DNA from: Perca fluviatilis
Lineage: Eukaryota; Chordata; Actinopteri; Perciformes; Percidae
DNA length: 64,000 nucleotides
Assembly (NCBI RefSeq): GCF_010015445.1
Contig: NC_053114.1
Location: 23,755,079-23,819,078 of the forward strand
Direction: 5' to 3'
Both the position numbers and the translations under genes were made by a program. Below, piece after piece: positions 26,895 to 42,022 of this stretch (positions are counted from its first letter, which is position 1; every line of letters starts with the position of its first letter). Below the pieces are notes generated by a model, which was not told the origin of the DNA, searched no databases, and was given only the letters and a program-made list of their open reading frames with translations.

Positions 26895-28128
26895 AACAGT
26901 CCATTTACTCAGGCTGCAGTGCTTTGAGCTAAATGCTAACGTCAGCATGCTAATATGCCCACGATTAAGCATGTATAATGTTTACCATGTTCACCATTTT
27001 AGTTAAGCATGTTAGCATGCTAATGTTTGCCAATTAGAGTTTCACACAAACTATAGTAAAGTATTTTGATTTGGTCAGGAGATCATTAAAGTCCTCACAA
27101 TTCATCCTGTTTATCAAATAGTTGTTGAGACATTTCAAAAACACAACTGTGAACCTCATAGTGGCTCAAGAGGTAAAGTCAGGGATTACCAAAATCGGTG
27201 GGATTGACCTTTTGGGAACCAAGAATGTCAAAAAAAAAAAAATGTCATGGTAACCCATTTAACAGTTGTTGAGATATTCCAGTCTAGCTATTACGAAATT
27301 GACCATTGTGAGTGTATTGTCTCATTTTATTCTTTTTTTTCTTTCATCATGTTTCACAGAATCTACACACTTTGGCATGCTTGCATGACCTAAAAAGAGA
27401 AATGGCAGAATATATACTTCTCAGGAGCACTCAAATAATGGCACTTTGGAAAAAGTTGTAATTCAGTCACAACCACAGAAGAAAAAATGGCTTGTGTAAG
27501 AATAGTCTGAAGTGCTGTTATTTGGAGAGACACTTAGTTCCACTTAATTCTTGTGATGAAGAAAAAAGCTTTTGGAGTACTAAATTTACCACGGAGGGTC
27601 TTCAGTCACTGATAGTGAAACATGCTACTTTTAATCTTCTGAAGACATTTACTCCAAGAGGCAGCCTGTGATCAACCAACCAAACAAATCTCTCATTTTC
27701 CTATTATCCTTCTCTTCTTAACACACAAAGTCTTTTTTAGCCAGAGAATAGAGACTGCAGTGAACCTGGTTGACTCCACTCTGCTTCTCAGCAGTATCTC
27801 AAGTAGCCTAACAAGGAATGGCCCAAGTTGCAGAGCACCATACCAGGTCTACTTGAAATTCCATCATTTTCCAACGTCTGTAATTATTTGTCATTATTCC
27901 TCTATTGAACAAACCTGAATAATGAATGTTGAATCTCTATTTTTTGTGTAGTTGTGAGGCCCACACCCTTCAACAGTCAATATACTGTGTAAATCTTGTG
28001 AGGGAAAAACTAGCCATTACGTCATGCTTCCCATCCACGTGACAATCCCATTGTTTGCTGCAGAATGGGACTGTAAATTAAAAATGTCACAAATCCCAAG
28101 GTACAATCCACAAGGAATTTAGCTCAAT

Positions 28129-28131
<3 letters not shown>

Positions 28132-28167
<36 letters not shown>
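28132..28167. repeat. (GT)18 microsatellite
   Basis: A pure GT run ending in a short T run. Confidence 0.95.
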
Positions 28168-28170
<3 letters not shown>

Positions 28171-28681
28171 GCCAGTAAATACAATTCTACCTTTTCCCTT
28201 CATTGTTGTGATAGCAAAGCACACAGTGCAAATGTAACTTCAAGCAGCATTTTGTTTCTTATTTTGTCTTATTTGTAAGATAAATATATTACAATGTGTC
28301 TGTGCTGTTCCAGTACAGACTGTTCTCCAAACATTCACACTCTATGCATAATCTTTTTTTCCTATGATAATGGTCCACTTTCTAAGATTAAGTATCAGTG
28401 CAAAAGAAAATACTTCAGGAAAGTGCCATGAAATTAAGAAATAAGGGATTTTCAGTTATAAGGAAAACAGGGGGAAACACATCTGTTGTTGTTGATGGGA
28501 TGTGTGAAATAACTTGCACCCAGGCTGCACTTATGTGTGATTTTTATCATATAATTACACCAAGGTGGATGCTTGGAAATATTTTACAAATATGCCCAGG
28601 GAAATTTCCGTCTGCTGAATTGCTGTACTGCTGTAAGCAGTTCAACAATTCGGGGAAAGAGTGAGTATAAGTAAAGTAGAC

Positions 28682-28723
28682 ATTAATTAATTAATTAATT
28701 TATTTATTTTAATTAATTAATTT
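28682..28723. repeat. (ATTA)n low-complexity tract
   Basis: Repeated attaatta followed by tttattt and the inverse, giving a near-palindromic AT-only block of about 42 bp. Confidence 0.85.
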
Positions 28724-31317
28724 AAAGAGTCTCAAATAAGTTTCTATCGCTGCCGTTTCAGCGCTGCTTTTGACACAGCTAGAATGATAGTGATAGTGTG
28801 TAATCTAGGGTTTCTGTGTTCTTTAAAATAGTAATAGCACGTTCAGAAAATGTCAAAGCACTGAGCATAAAAAACCCTGATGTAGTGTTTTTTATTAAAA
28901 ACTATTTCCCTATTATCAGATTTTTTTTAATTGTGAGCTCAAGTTTTCAACAACAACAAAAAAACATTATTCAGCTGTTTTGAATGTATGTGGCTTAGGA
29001 GACTCTGCACAGATGTACTGCAACATCTCATACAGAAAATTCTGCCTTAAGGCCTCACCTGGTACAACTCAGAAAAACTAAAACAACAAAACACTGACAC
29101 CGGTGGCAGAGACCCATTATCAGTCACATATTAGCCAGCCACATAGGAATATACAGCAATTATACGGCACTGTTACTTCTCACAGGTTTATGTGGCACCT
29201 CAGACGGAGTAAGAGTGGGTGTAATAAAAGCAGCAGTTAAACTGTCTGGCAGCACTTACAGTAAATGTCCACCTTAGGCTATAATAACAGTGCAGAAACA
29301 CAATCTATACACATTCGCTGATGAAACCTTAAACTTATCTTCTAAAACACCATCAATCACAACCACGCTCTGTAATCCATAGTTGTGGACATAAATAGAA
29401 ATAAAGTGCAGTCAGAAAAGAGGGATGGTAAGTTTTTCATTGTTTCAGCTCAACTCCAGCACATAGGATTAGAAAAGTCCTGACTCTCAGCTTTGATGGT
29501 GTTTACGTTAACATCAGACAAAAAGGAAGAATTTCAGCCCTTTTTATACATGGTCCAGGTCCATAAATTTTAGGAATGCAACAAATAAACTTAAATAAAG
29601 CCGTCATGTTTAACAGTTAGTTGGAAACCCTTTGCGGTCAATGATTGTGTGGAGTGTGCATCCAATATGCACCAGCAGACACTTGGTAACTTCTCTTGGT
29701 AACTTCTCTGGTGACTCTCTTCCAGGCCTCTACTAAAGCCATCTTTACTTCTAGTGTGTTTCAGAAACTTGTGTTAATAAGGGATAACTGTCATGCTGCA
29801 TTTCCTAAAATTGATACTACTAGTATGTAGTGGATGTCGTAGATGCTACGAGTCCTACACTTTTCAGCCAAAGTGAATGTGAACACTCTGAAAGCTGAAA
29901 CTCACCTCTTTTACTTCATGATTATTGGTTAATTTCAAATCCAATGCTGAGTATAGCCAAAACATATCACTGTCCTAATACTTTTTAATGTATGCTAATG
30001 TACGGTAAAGAGGTCAGATTAAACCAGGGAAGGGATTATAGACACCTCTTCTCTAAAGAGCATACATTTTGTGCAAGTGCAAGTGCAAATAGGTCTGTGT
30101 CTGGGCCAACATGTGTGAATGCCTAAACATGGTGTGAATTGACAGCTTAATAAATAGGCAATAGACACAAAGTCTCCAAAGCTGCCCCACTTAAATTGAG
30201 AGACTTGAATTATGCCTCGGTATATCCAACAGCTGCAGCTTAAGTTAGTGTCAACAGCAAGCAGCAGGCACTAAAATGCCATTTGACACATACTTTAAGT
30301 GGCATGCAATTGATTTTCAAGGAAGAGTAAAGATTTACAAGTCCAACACAGGCAGCAACTGCAGATTTCAGGCCTCCATGCCCTGGGAACACAATTAACT
30401 TCCGTCAAAGTGAAGATTTATTTTGCAGATGTCCAGCAGCACGGCAACATATCTCAACCTAAAATTCAAAACGCACTTCAGTTTCAAGCAGGTTTCAGAT
30501 TAACTGACCTTTTCGGATTGGCTCACAATTCTGAAAAGCATTGATTCACTGCCCTCTCTGATTACTGTAAAAGTTTCAAGTCAATTTGACCTCTGACCAC
30601 AACCAGCATCACTTATTGGTGTGGTCAAGTGTGGTTTTTTTTGCAACTGTAACCACACCCAACAGTGATGGCACGGTGTACTGACACACCCTATAGTAAA
30701 CTTCTACAAGTTAAAACAACCACTGGAGGTCAGCAAAAACAAGCTCTTTAAATAGTAAGAATTTACATTGTGAGAGTGGGTTGATTTTGATAAACAAAAC
30801 TATTATATTTGATTTAAGATGATACCTTAGATTAATGTTACCTCACACACACATCCATATTCTCTCTTGATAATAAAAACAAACAGTATTTCAAACTGTC
30901 CCCATTACAGATCAATGCTACAGTATATCCAAAAAGGAACAAAGGTTTGCATGCATTTTGTTCTAATATTGTCACTTGGAATCACAAGAGAAGATACAGA
31001 GTACAGAGTACACAATGTAGGAGAAATAGCAGACTCAATCATTACACATAAAGTGATGTCTTTTCATTGTCGTACATTGTGGAATTCTGGTTGAGATCAC
31101 TGAAAACAGCCTAGGTGACTTCTTACAGATCCCATGTTGAACTGCAGGGCTTTGAACATAACCTCAATAAAACAGATAAAACGTCTGTATTAAACAGATT
31201 TCAGTATTTTGCAGACTGACGTGTTTAAGGGAAGGTTTAAAAACCCAAAGGTGTAGATGTAAAAATCTGAACAAAATAACAGTCCAGAGATCAGCAGCCT
31301 ACATTCTCAACAGTGAT

Positions 31318-31575
31318 GTGAAAAAAAGAAAAGAAAAGCAGAGGCAAAGTGAAGAGAGCAGGAGAGGGGTAAAGGAATTACAGGAGGAAGAAAGGAAAAG
31401 AGGAAAAAAGAAGTGCCAGTTTGGGAGAAGAAAGAGAGAGATTAGAGTAATTTAAAATGTAGGACTTGATAAGAAGACAAAAAAAGGAGAGCAGAGAGAA
31501 TGTGGGGAATGAAAAGGAAAAGTGAATATGAAAGGAAAAGAAGATGAGAGAGGTCTGCAAAGAGAAGAGAGAATA
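31318..31575. repeat. Purine-rich (GA/AAG) low-complexity strand asymmetry
   Basis: Almost all bases on the plus strand are purines for about 250 bp, in imperfect aaag/gaga units. Long polypurine-polypyrimidine tracts can form triplex DNA. The minus-strand frame at 31378-31590 is a by-product. Confidence 0.7.
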
Positions 31576-31616
31576 GTTAAGTTGTCTCAAGTCTAGTGAA
31601 CTCTAGTGAATAACCC

Positions 31617-31640
31617 CCCACACACACACACACACACACC
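31617..31640. repeat. (CA)n microsatellite, short
   Basis: About ten CA units between C-rich runs. Confidence 0.85.
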
Positions 31641-33204
31641 CCTCCCCCCCGTCAGTGACTCTTCCCATGGTACTGCCTGTTACCGCTACATTCCAACAGT
31701 ACAGTATGAAGCTGCTCTTACTGGGAAAAGGAGTGGAAACAGCAGCAGCTTCCAGGGTAACTGGCACAGGCAGGTTGAGCAGTTCAGGCTGAGAAGTGCT
31801 CGTCAGACAAAAGCAGCTATAATTCTGTCAAAATCCATTACATTAACTCCAAAAGCAAAAGCAGTGGTGGTATGTTGCTTTGCAGTAAATATGCTTTAAT
31901 GGTTCAGCAATAAAGAGGTAAATTGATCCGTCAACTCTTTTTATTGGCAGATAATATCAGAGATTAAATCAGTGAAGTGTCAGTCAGTGAAAACACTTTG
32001 TGCTTTCTCTACATCCAAAAGTTTTTGTAATGATGAATATAATGCAGTAGATTAACAGCTTACTGTGTATTCAGTCACCTTATCAAAACTTGCGTCAGTG
32101 TGAGTTTCAGTAGATAGACACTGTACAGTAGTGTATGCAGCTGGATTTGTATTGAAAATATGTAGATCTATGCATGTGTTTGATAAGCGTTCTGACCTCT
32201 AATTACTAAATACCCTTTAAAGAATTTGTATTGAATCTAACCTAAAAGACTATTCAACACACACTATTTTTGTCTGTGTTACAAAAAAACACCATTTGAC
32301 CAAGCTTTAGTGCGTGAACACCTCTCTGAACTAAGTCAGGCCTTTCCACTGCACCATAACCCACCCTGTCCTGTCTGAGTGTACAGTATGACATCATATG
32401 CTCCTCCCATGAAGCCTCGACCCTACAAGAGGAGGCGATGTTGTGTATTTTTTTGGTAGAACGGAGGAAGGAGAAGCGGTGGTGGATGGGAAACAGAGCC
32501 AGCCAGCCACTCAGAGAGGCAGATGGAGACACGGCAGCCACAGGGGCCGCTTCAAGCCTGGTGGTGATGAGATGCGATGGGACCCGACCCTGCAGAAGCC
32601 CCAGCCAGTGTGTTAGCTGACTAATCCTCTAGCCGTCCAGTGCCAGGATCCAGACTCATCAGCTTTGGTGTTCTCTTGTCAGACTCATTTTTATAACGTC
32701 CCACTGGTCAATTCTAACCACTAATGCCCAACACAACGGCCCCTAATGCCAAGTGATTATGGAGTGCTGTTTTAGCACATTTGTCGCCTGAAAAGAAAGA
32801 AAGGGCCACAAGGCAGTGGGCTGGCTCCCTGCTCAAAGGACCATCCTGATGAACTCAGCAGAAAGAGAGCGGGCCTAAAAGCCAGTCTAAGCCACCTCTA
32901 TCAGTGTGGGCACTGTGGGGCCTGAGCTGGGTCAGGACTGAGCTGGGCAGTGGGCAGGGATTTACAGTGCGCTATTCTACAGCATATAGACAGTTCCTGT
33001 GAGCTAATACATGAGGAGACACTGAATGTGCACATCCAGACCTTTCCTGCATGATGCAATGGTGTATGTTTGATTTTAAAGTTGTTAGAGACACAAGGGT
33101 GAATGAGGAAATGTCAAGGAGGTAGTAAAATCCAAGGATATAATGGTTATGGTCAAGGGTGTTTAAAAGGAAGGGTATACTGAGAAATATGTGTACAAAA
33201 ATAT

Positions 33205-33483
33205 TAGGGCTGCAATTTAAGATTATTCTTGATTAATATGACGATTATTTTCTCAATTAATCGTTTAAATTTCCTTCTTTGAATGTTGTGTTGTGGTCAA
33301 CAGTATAAGACCCAAATAAATGTAGTTTACTGTCACAAAAGACAAAAAAAGCAGCATATCCTTACAACTGAGAAGCTGGAACCAGAGATTGTTTTTGGCT
33401 TGAAACTTGAATAACACAATTAATTGATAATCACAATAGTTGCATACGCATTCTCTGTCGATCGATTAATCATTTTAGCCCTA
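33205..33483. mobile_element. MITE with tagggct ends (teleost type)
   Basis: The left end tagggctgcaa and right end ttttagcccta are inverted over the outer 7 bp. Sub-terminal gattaat / tcgattaatc motifs are mirrored on both sides. The interior phrases agtttactgtcac and agaagctggaacc match a very common teleost miniature element. No exact flanking duplication was found (aaaaatat on the left, aattatta on the right). Confidence 0.65.
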
Positions 33484-33530
33484 AATTATTATACAATTAT
33501 ACAAACAAATTGTTTATCTTTCAAACTTTA

Positions 33531-33844
33531 AAGGGATACGCCACCGTTTGTTGAAATAGGGCTTATCACGGTCTCCCCTAGCTGTAGATAGGTGGGCCAA
33601 CGCATTTTTTGTGCATGCATTGTTTTAGTCCGGTGCAACACCGGCAGCACCGCCACTAGTTAGCTTAGCATAGTGAATGGAATCCTATGTTGCCGGTTAG
33701 CATGTTGTGAGTAAAAGTGAGTCAACAAAAGACAAAAAAACAACCTAATTACTTGCACTCAGACAAAAAATGCGTTGGCCCACCTATCTACAGCTAGGGA
33801 AGAGGGTGATAAGCCCTATTTTAAAAAACGGTGGCGTATTCCTT
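33531..33844 (+). mobile_element. 314-bp MITE with ~85-bp inverted ends, copy A
   Basis: The left arm starts aagggatacgccaccgtttg and the right arm is its inverse, ending ...gtggcgtattcctt. Inverted similarity runs inward about 85 bp and includes agctgtagataggtgggcc and aacgcattttttgt. The dinucleotide ta flanks both sides (33529-33530 and 33845-33846). TA duplication plus long inverted ends suggests Tc1/mariner-type mobilisation. A second copy of identical length lies at 35433-35746 in the opposite orientation. Confidence 0.85.
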
Positions 33845-33846
33845 TA

Positions 33847-35430
33847 ATATAAAGAAATACAGAGCACTATATCAAAGTGCTAAAAATATATGAGTTATAA
33901 TAAGTTATCCTCTCCCGTGATCCACACTTGGACGATACAATTACTCGGTGACAGCACGGAGAAGTTTGTTATAAAGACGATGCAAATAAATAGGACCCTT
34001 TACTTACAAATTCTTTAAGATTATATCTATCATAGCCAGACCAATACTAGATTTTTAAAGGCAACACTGACTATCGAATCACGATATTGTGGCCGATATT
34101 CTTTTTTTGTTTGTTTTTGTGTTGTGATAACATAAGCAAACAATTTTAGGATAGGGATACCTTGAATTTGTTTTTTGAATAGTTGTAACCATGGTTTGTG
34201 TACTGAGCAGAACATTTAACAGTTGAAAAATAAACTTGTCAGTGCTCTCTGTGGACAAACTATGTAAAAGTGACAGTTTCTAAACTACCTCAAATATATT
34301 TGGCATTTCCGTGCTTCAATTTCTTCTTATGTCTCGAAACGTACAGTATATACTGCTACCAATATACCAGCAATAAGCTCATATGGAACAATATATCTGC
34401 CCAGCAGATTCATTAGTTTTACTGTAGCTCTAATAACCATTTCTAAATTACTTAATTTCAACCCATTATTTTTAGATTTCTTTTTTTGAAAGATGGGTTC
34501 CTATCGTTCTGAATTTAATCTGCATCTATGGAGAGGTGATGGAATAAAGGTACTATATATTGAACTTAATCCACTCAATAGCAGAAAAACGATTGACTTA
34601 GAAGGTTGTATAACATTAATCTATCCACAAAGAGGACAAAAGCAAAAATAGGTTAAGTGAAGTAGCTCCTTTTGTTAAATGACTCCTTGTTTTACTTTTG
34701 GAATGACCATATAATGGTGACATCACAAATTAATTCCAACAGGATGTCCTCAGTACGCTGAGGCACAAACTATTCAACTTGGTAATCCTGGGTTAAGATT
34801 CAGCTGTAATGTTAGTTCTATATCATCTGCCTCTCTCTTGTCCTAGTCTTTTTATCTATAGTTAACTGCATATTAATGCCGAAATAATCAACATCATATA
34901 GAAAAATGTAAATGCAGAATGGGTATGTTGTATTTGCCTTTGCTGCACCACTGACTGGGAACAGAGCTTTGTGTAGAGATGTTATCTGCCTCTGTTTGCC
35001 TACAGCTCTTGTATCACCTGGGGCCCCCTCAGTTGAACTAGTGCCACTGGCCTTACCATGTGACATGTACAGCAAACAGCATATGGAAGCAACACTGCTG
35101 GGATACAGCACCAGGGAGCACAGAGTAACACACACTGTTCAACTAATGTGTATACCAAGCAGTCAGTGCAGCAAGGTCCTGCTGTCATGTATATTACAGG
35201 TTTTATACACTGCTAAGCCGAGCCAAAGTCAACCACACAGGTCAAAGCTGATGAAGCTTAGCTTATTCAGATATGATTGCAGTTATCACGGCAATGTTAA
35301 AAGCCATAGAGAGAAGCTGTTTTACAGCAGCTCAGTACACACAGTATTTAGCAAGTAGTTGCTAGGAATGTATAAAATAAATGTATGCAAAATATTGTTG
35401 TCAGATGAAAATAACGTTTTATTAATTTGT
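33847..35430. other. Interval between two opposed MITE copies
   Basis: No gene is recognised. The 148-codon frame at 34912-35358 is the longest non-repeat frame outside the DIRS and LINE segments. It shows no domain, overlaps open frames on the other strand, and has no clear splice context. Confidence 0.4.
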
Positions 35431-35432
35431 TA

Positions 35433-35746
35433 AAGGAATACGCCACTGTTTGTTTAAATAGGACTTATCACGGTCTTCCCTAGCTGTAGATAGGTGGGCC
35501 AACGCATTTTTTGTCTGAGTGCAAGTAATTAGGTTGTTTTTTTGGCTTTTGTTGGCTCACTTTTACTCACAACATGCTAACCGGCAACATAGGATTCCAT
35601 TCACTATGCTAAGCTAACTAGCAGCGGCGCTGCCGGTGTTGCACCGGACTAAAACAATGCATGCACAAAAAATGCGTTGGCCCACCTATCTACAGCTAGG
35701 GGAGGCCGTGATAAGCCCTATTTCAACAAACGGTGGTGTATCCCTT
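35433..35746 (-). mobile_element. 314-bp MITE with ~85-bp inverted ends, copy B (opposite orientation)
   Basis: Reading the minus strand gives the same order of blocks as copy A, including gtgcatgcattgttttagt and the ggtgcaacaccggca core, with only scattered differences. Flanking ta occurs at 35431-35432 and 35747-35748. Equal length and matching ends show that the two copies belong to one subfamily. Confidence 0.85.
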
Positions 35747-35748
35747 TA

Positions 35749-37970
<2,222 letters not shown>

Positions 37971-38267
37971 GCAGGGAGAACATCTGCCATACAATATGCA
38001 AATCTGGAGCAAGCCTATCCATATGTAGCTTTGTAGTTGGATTGACTATGTAAGTGAATCATAGGGCTGGATTACAGGATATGATAGGATCTTTTAAACA
38101 TGCATATCATATATGATCAGATGAATGTACAGTACTGCTTAGGATCTCAGCAATGAAATGTCGACCGGCAAGACATAGAAAAAAAATAGTGTCTTATGAG
38201 AATGTTTTACTTCCAAATAGTATTAATGAATGTCTTTTTTTGGTGATATATGAATTTTCCAATTGTG

Positions 38268-38303
38268 GTAACAGTACTGTACAGTACAGTACAGTACTGT
38301 TAC
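38268..38303. repeat. Short quasi-palindrome of agtac units
   Basis: gtaacagtactgtac and its inverse flank a few acagt units. It could form a small hairpin. No function can be assigned. Confidence 0.6.
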
Positions 38304-38464
38304 TACAATTCTAGATGCATAACCTGAATATGGAAGCTCTACTCTGATCTGTAGCCTAATCCGCTCAAACAGAAAATCAGCAAAATTACCAATTTCCAGA
38401 AAGTTGAGGCTCGTCTTTTAGAGTCTGGTCAATTTCCCTAAAAGACAACTAAAAGATGTGTATG

Positions 38465-38490
38465 AGAAAGAGAGACAGAGAGAGAGAGAG

Positions 38491-38534
<44 letters not shown>

Positions 38535-38545
38535 AGAGAGAAATA
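38465..38545. repeat. (GA)n microsatellite with gata interruption
   Basis: About 35 imperfect GA units with a gatagata interruption near 38493. Confidence 0.95.
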
Positions 38546-39148
38546 AAGCTACTACAGGCCAGGTGAGCAAAGCACATGGGCGAATAAAATGAGAAGATAA
38601 ACCAAGAGAAGATCAAAGGGAAAAAAAAGAGATTTGGCAAACGTAAGCTCAAAAAAAGAAAAGACGGAACACTCTGTTCTGGACGTTACAGTCAGAGGCA
38701 GAGTGATGGGCTGGAAAAAAAGATGAAGGGCAAAACATTTCAGAAAGAGTGATATACAGCACTGCAGCGGGGTCCGACTTGGAGCATTAATCTCCACCTC
38801 TCCTCCGTGCTTCTGGAAATCAATTCTCTCCATTGGTTGCTGCTTTATTTATGGGTCACCATTAAGGATAAACTATCAGCAGCTATGATGACTGAGTTGC
38901 TGTCACAGAGAGGGGAAGCTTGGTGGGGCAGGAGGGGTGTCACCAATCCATCCAGCTGCCTCCCTTGAGAATCACATGAGCAACGACATTTAAGGTTGCA
39001 CACTTGAATTTAAACGGCTGCACCCAGGCGGGCTGTTAATCATCAGCCCATAACAATTATGAGATCAATATTTCTTCATGGTCTAAAAGTGTTGGGATTT
39101 GGAAATGAGGAAGTCAAAATCAGGTGTTGTTTCCGTGTGTGTTTGTGT

Positions 39149-39172
39149 TGTGTGTGTGTGTGTGTGTGTGTG
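39149..39172. repeat. (TG)n microsatellite, short
   Basis: About 12 TG units preceded by interrupted gtgt blocks. Confidence 0.85.
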
Positions 39173-39593
39173 CCAACTTGCATGATTGTGTGTCTGGCTG
39201 CCAGTCTCACTGACAAGAATGCAGCTCCTCACACAGAGAAGAGACGATCAAAAGCGACAATGTCACAGAGCTGTCACGTTCGCTGTGACTGCACCAACTG
39301 ACTGTTAGTGGTGCAACCTCTCCTTCGACCTTTTCCAGCACCCACTCGACACGTCTCTCTCTCTGCCCAGTGTGTCTCCACCACGCCATCTCTACCTGTT
39401 ATTGCTGCCCACCTGCTTAGCTCCTTGTCTGTCTGCCAGCCTGCTTCAGGACTAAGGAGGCCAGCCAGCTTTATTAAAAGAAAACAAGCAGGAGAAATAA
39501 CCAGGGATGCAGGGATATGAGGACAGTTAATCTGCTGGCAACGTCACAGAGGCTCTGAGGGAGCTTCCACTGAAAACAAGTCAGATATCTAAA

Positions 39594-39594
<1 letters not shown>

Positions 39595-39655
<61 letters not shown>
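39595..39655. repeat. (TA)30 microsatellite
   Basis: A pure TA run of about 60 bp. It is self-complementary and so can extrude as a cruciform. Minus-strand poly-YI frames are artefacts. Confidence 0.97.
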
Positions 39656-39658
<3 letters not shown>

Positions 39659-41617
39659 CTGAAGGTGCCTCACTGAACATGGCTCTTCTATAATGGTCAT
39701 TAGTAAAAGCTAGAAATAAATACATAAACACCTTTATTCTTTGCAGCCCCACTGAAGTGCCAGCTTGTTAATAATTAATAATTATTAAATGGATGGCACC
39801 AGGCAGACTATTTTCATTTTGTTTAAAAGAGGCAACAGAATAGAATAAAACTCTCTGGCAGGCTCCAAGAAAAGGCGCTGACCCATGGATGACAAAATCC
39901 CTATCACCTGACTGATCAGTCATCCCCCCACTGCTCTCCTCTCTGCCCCCTCTCTTATTCTTAATGAAATATCTCCAGCTAAGACTCGACACCACCTCAT
40001 AAATATGAGTGGACGTGCTGGGGAGTTCATATCTCCCTTGTATGTTTCATCAACAAGAACAAAACATCAGAACATTTTGTACTTGTCCACGCAGTCTTCT
40101 TCGGCTGCTCCCTGGGCAAACATCTCTTAATACTTTCATTTCAAGGGGTCATGCTGATGTTTGGCTCTGACAGCAACATTCCGAATTAAACTAACCACAG
40201 CTGTTTGTTTTAATGCTAAAACTGACTTTCTAACTCATTCACATCAGCCAGTAGATAAGCTATGATGTTAAAATTGTTATATTGGCAAATATTTAACAAT
40301 AACACTAAAGTGCAGATGAATCTGTGCCCATCTCTGTTTTGCACTCTCTGATGCTACACAGATCTGCCCCCCTGCTTGGCAGTGAGATCCCCAGTGGGCC
40401 TTTCTGGAATGTCGATTTCAGTTAATTACATTTTCTGGCATCTGCTTTGCCCATGAAGTCACAGAGGCAGCCACAGTACAGACATCTGCAGAAGATCTGT
40501 CACATGTTTTACTGTAAGTGAAATATTCATATTACGCCTACATATGAAATTATTGTAGTTGATTGATTCTTATTCAGAGACTGCAGAAATTCACCAAATG
40601 GGCTACTCACGTGTCCATCAAAAGGAAGAGATCCGCCTGCTTCTGACTCTTAATTTATAGAAGCTCAGTCGACAAAAGTCTGCATTTATCTCTCTGACTC
40701 TTCTTTATCAACTACTCTCTTTGTCTCTCTCCACATCTGAGCGTCGGTACACAGACTGCTTCGAAATCATTTCAAACATATGTTAGAGATATGAAAAGTG
40801 TGTAAGAGTGTAAAGACAGGTGTGTAACATATGAACTATATCCATTTATGCTGACGAGTAAAAGCATCCTGTCTCATTCAGACAGTTAAAATGGAGACCA
40901 GAGCTGAGGAGGTCAGTGGTCTGGTGTTAACATGGTTAGTGGTAAAACTCTGCCCTCTGCAGGAAAAAAGCTCTCATTGAACGGTTTTTCAGACATGTTG
41001 ACTGGAGAAGAGCTTCAGTGCTCTTTAAATCCTTTCCATGTAGCAAAAGCACTACTAGTGGCCACACAGGTGTACTGCAAGTGTTGGAGAAAGTAAATAC
41101 TGTAGTTCTTATGTTGCATTCTATATATATAAAAAAAACAAGGAATGAAGGTGGCGGATACTGGAGTTACTGGATTTTTCCAAGGCCTAGAATTTCTTTT
41201 TTTGATTCATAAAGTGAATGTGATTACAATACTAATGTGAAGAGGAAAGAAAGCACAAAATGAACCTTCATGCTACATCTTTCCAAAGATAGAGCTTTTC
41301 GGTGGTTTGTAACTAGGAACGCGGCACAGGTTTCCTGTATGTAACTAATATTTCTGTAATTCAATAAACCAAAATAATCTCCAAACTCTGCAGTCTCATA
41401 GTATGGTTAGTCCTTGGATGCACATTGTATTAGTCTGATCAACTGTGCCACTTCAGTATGCTAAATAAATTGCAGATATAAGTGTTCTGTGGGCACCCAT
41501 AAGTGGATGCTGGTGTATAAACAGATGATGAATGACAATATAGTAAAACACAGTTGTAATGATAAAAATTATGACTTCATATGAGAAGATTTAATTGTTG
41601 ACAAATATTGTACATTA

Positions 41618-41962
41618 AAGCTTTAGTGTGTAACTGTTTGATATTAATGAACGGCCGGTACATTCAAGCCATTTCCAAATGAGTTGCTACAAAGCTAATT
41701 AAGACTATCAGCTGGCTATGTTCACAAGATTGTGTCATTCAGTGACTTTCCCGCTCTGAAGCTCGAGTGAAGATAATTACCTCTTCTGAAGAGTCCATCA
41801 TGTTGTTTTTAATCCTCTGTGTCCGCCTTGGCAACTGTGTGGAGGAGGGGTGGGGGCGGTGCGCGATCACGTAAGGCTTGTATCATGTGGAAGCGCCGAC
41901 AGTTTTGTTGTCATTACTTAGAATTTTTTCATTGGGGAGACAGAAACTACGCACTATAGGTT
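41618..41962 (+). mobile_element. MITE with agctttagtg / cactataggtt ends, copy 1
   Basis: The left end aaagctttagtgtgtaact is inverted, with mismatches, at the right end actacgcactataggttt. The dinucleotide ta lies outside both ends. The interior (gatattaatgaacg, ttacattcaagcc-like, ctcgagtgaagataatt, gttgtcattacttagaatt) matches a second copy at 57121-57452 in the same orientation. It is non-coding. Confidence 0.75.
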
Positions 41963-42022
41963 TAACATAACACTCAAACATATCCCTTATATCTGCCCAT
42001 AACATTAAAATATGTTTTAAAG

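Larger units (their letters stand above)
26895..33200. other. Long non-coding stretch without recognised gene
   Basis: It contains a GT array and an ATTA-rich tract (annotated). Between about 26925 and 27020 there are several copies of gcatgctaa/gttagcatg. A 13-bp tandem duplication ttggtaacttctc lies at about 29684-29709. The segment at about 29600-29760 resembles a teleost repeat that I cannot classify. Open frames (for example 28398-28664 and 30867-31094) have no domain and no supporting exon structure. Confidence 0.4.
38546..41614. other. Non-coding stretch without recognised gene
   Basis: The 38760-39060 part has few simple repeats and reads like unique sequence. It contains ttaatcatcagccc and similar AT cores and could be a conserved non-coding element, which is an inference only. 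TG and TA arrays are annotated separately. Confidence 0.35.

Noticed and set aside
28398..28664. 88-codon frame as a possible exon
   Set aside because: The peptide has no recognisable family, and no acceptor/donor pair with supporting conservation can be judged from sequence alone.
34912..35358. 148-codon plus-strand open frame
   Set aside because: No domain, low-complexity or codon-bias signal. It overlaps frames on the opposite strand and lies between two MITEs with no credible splice structure.
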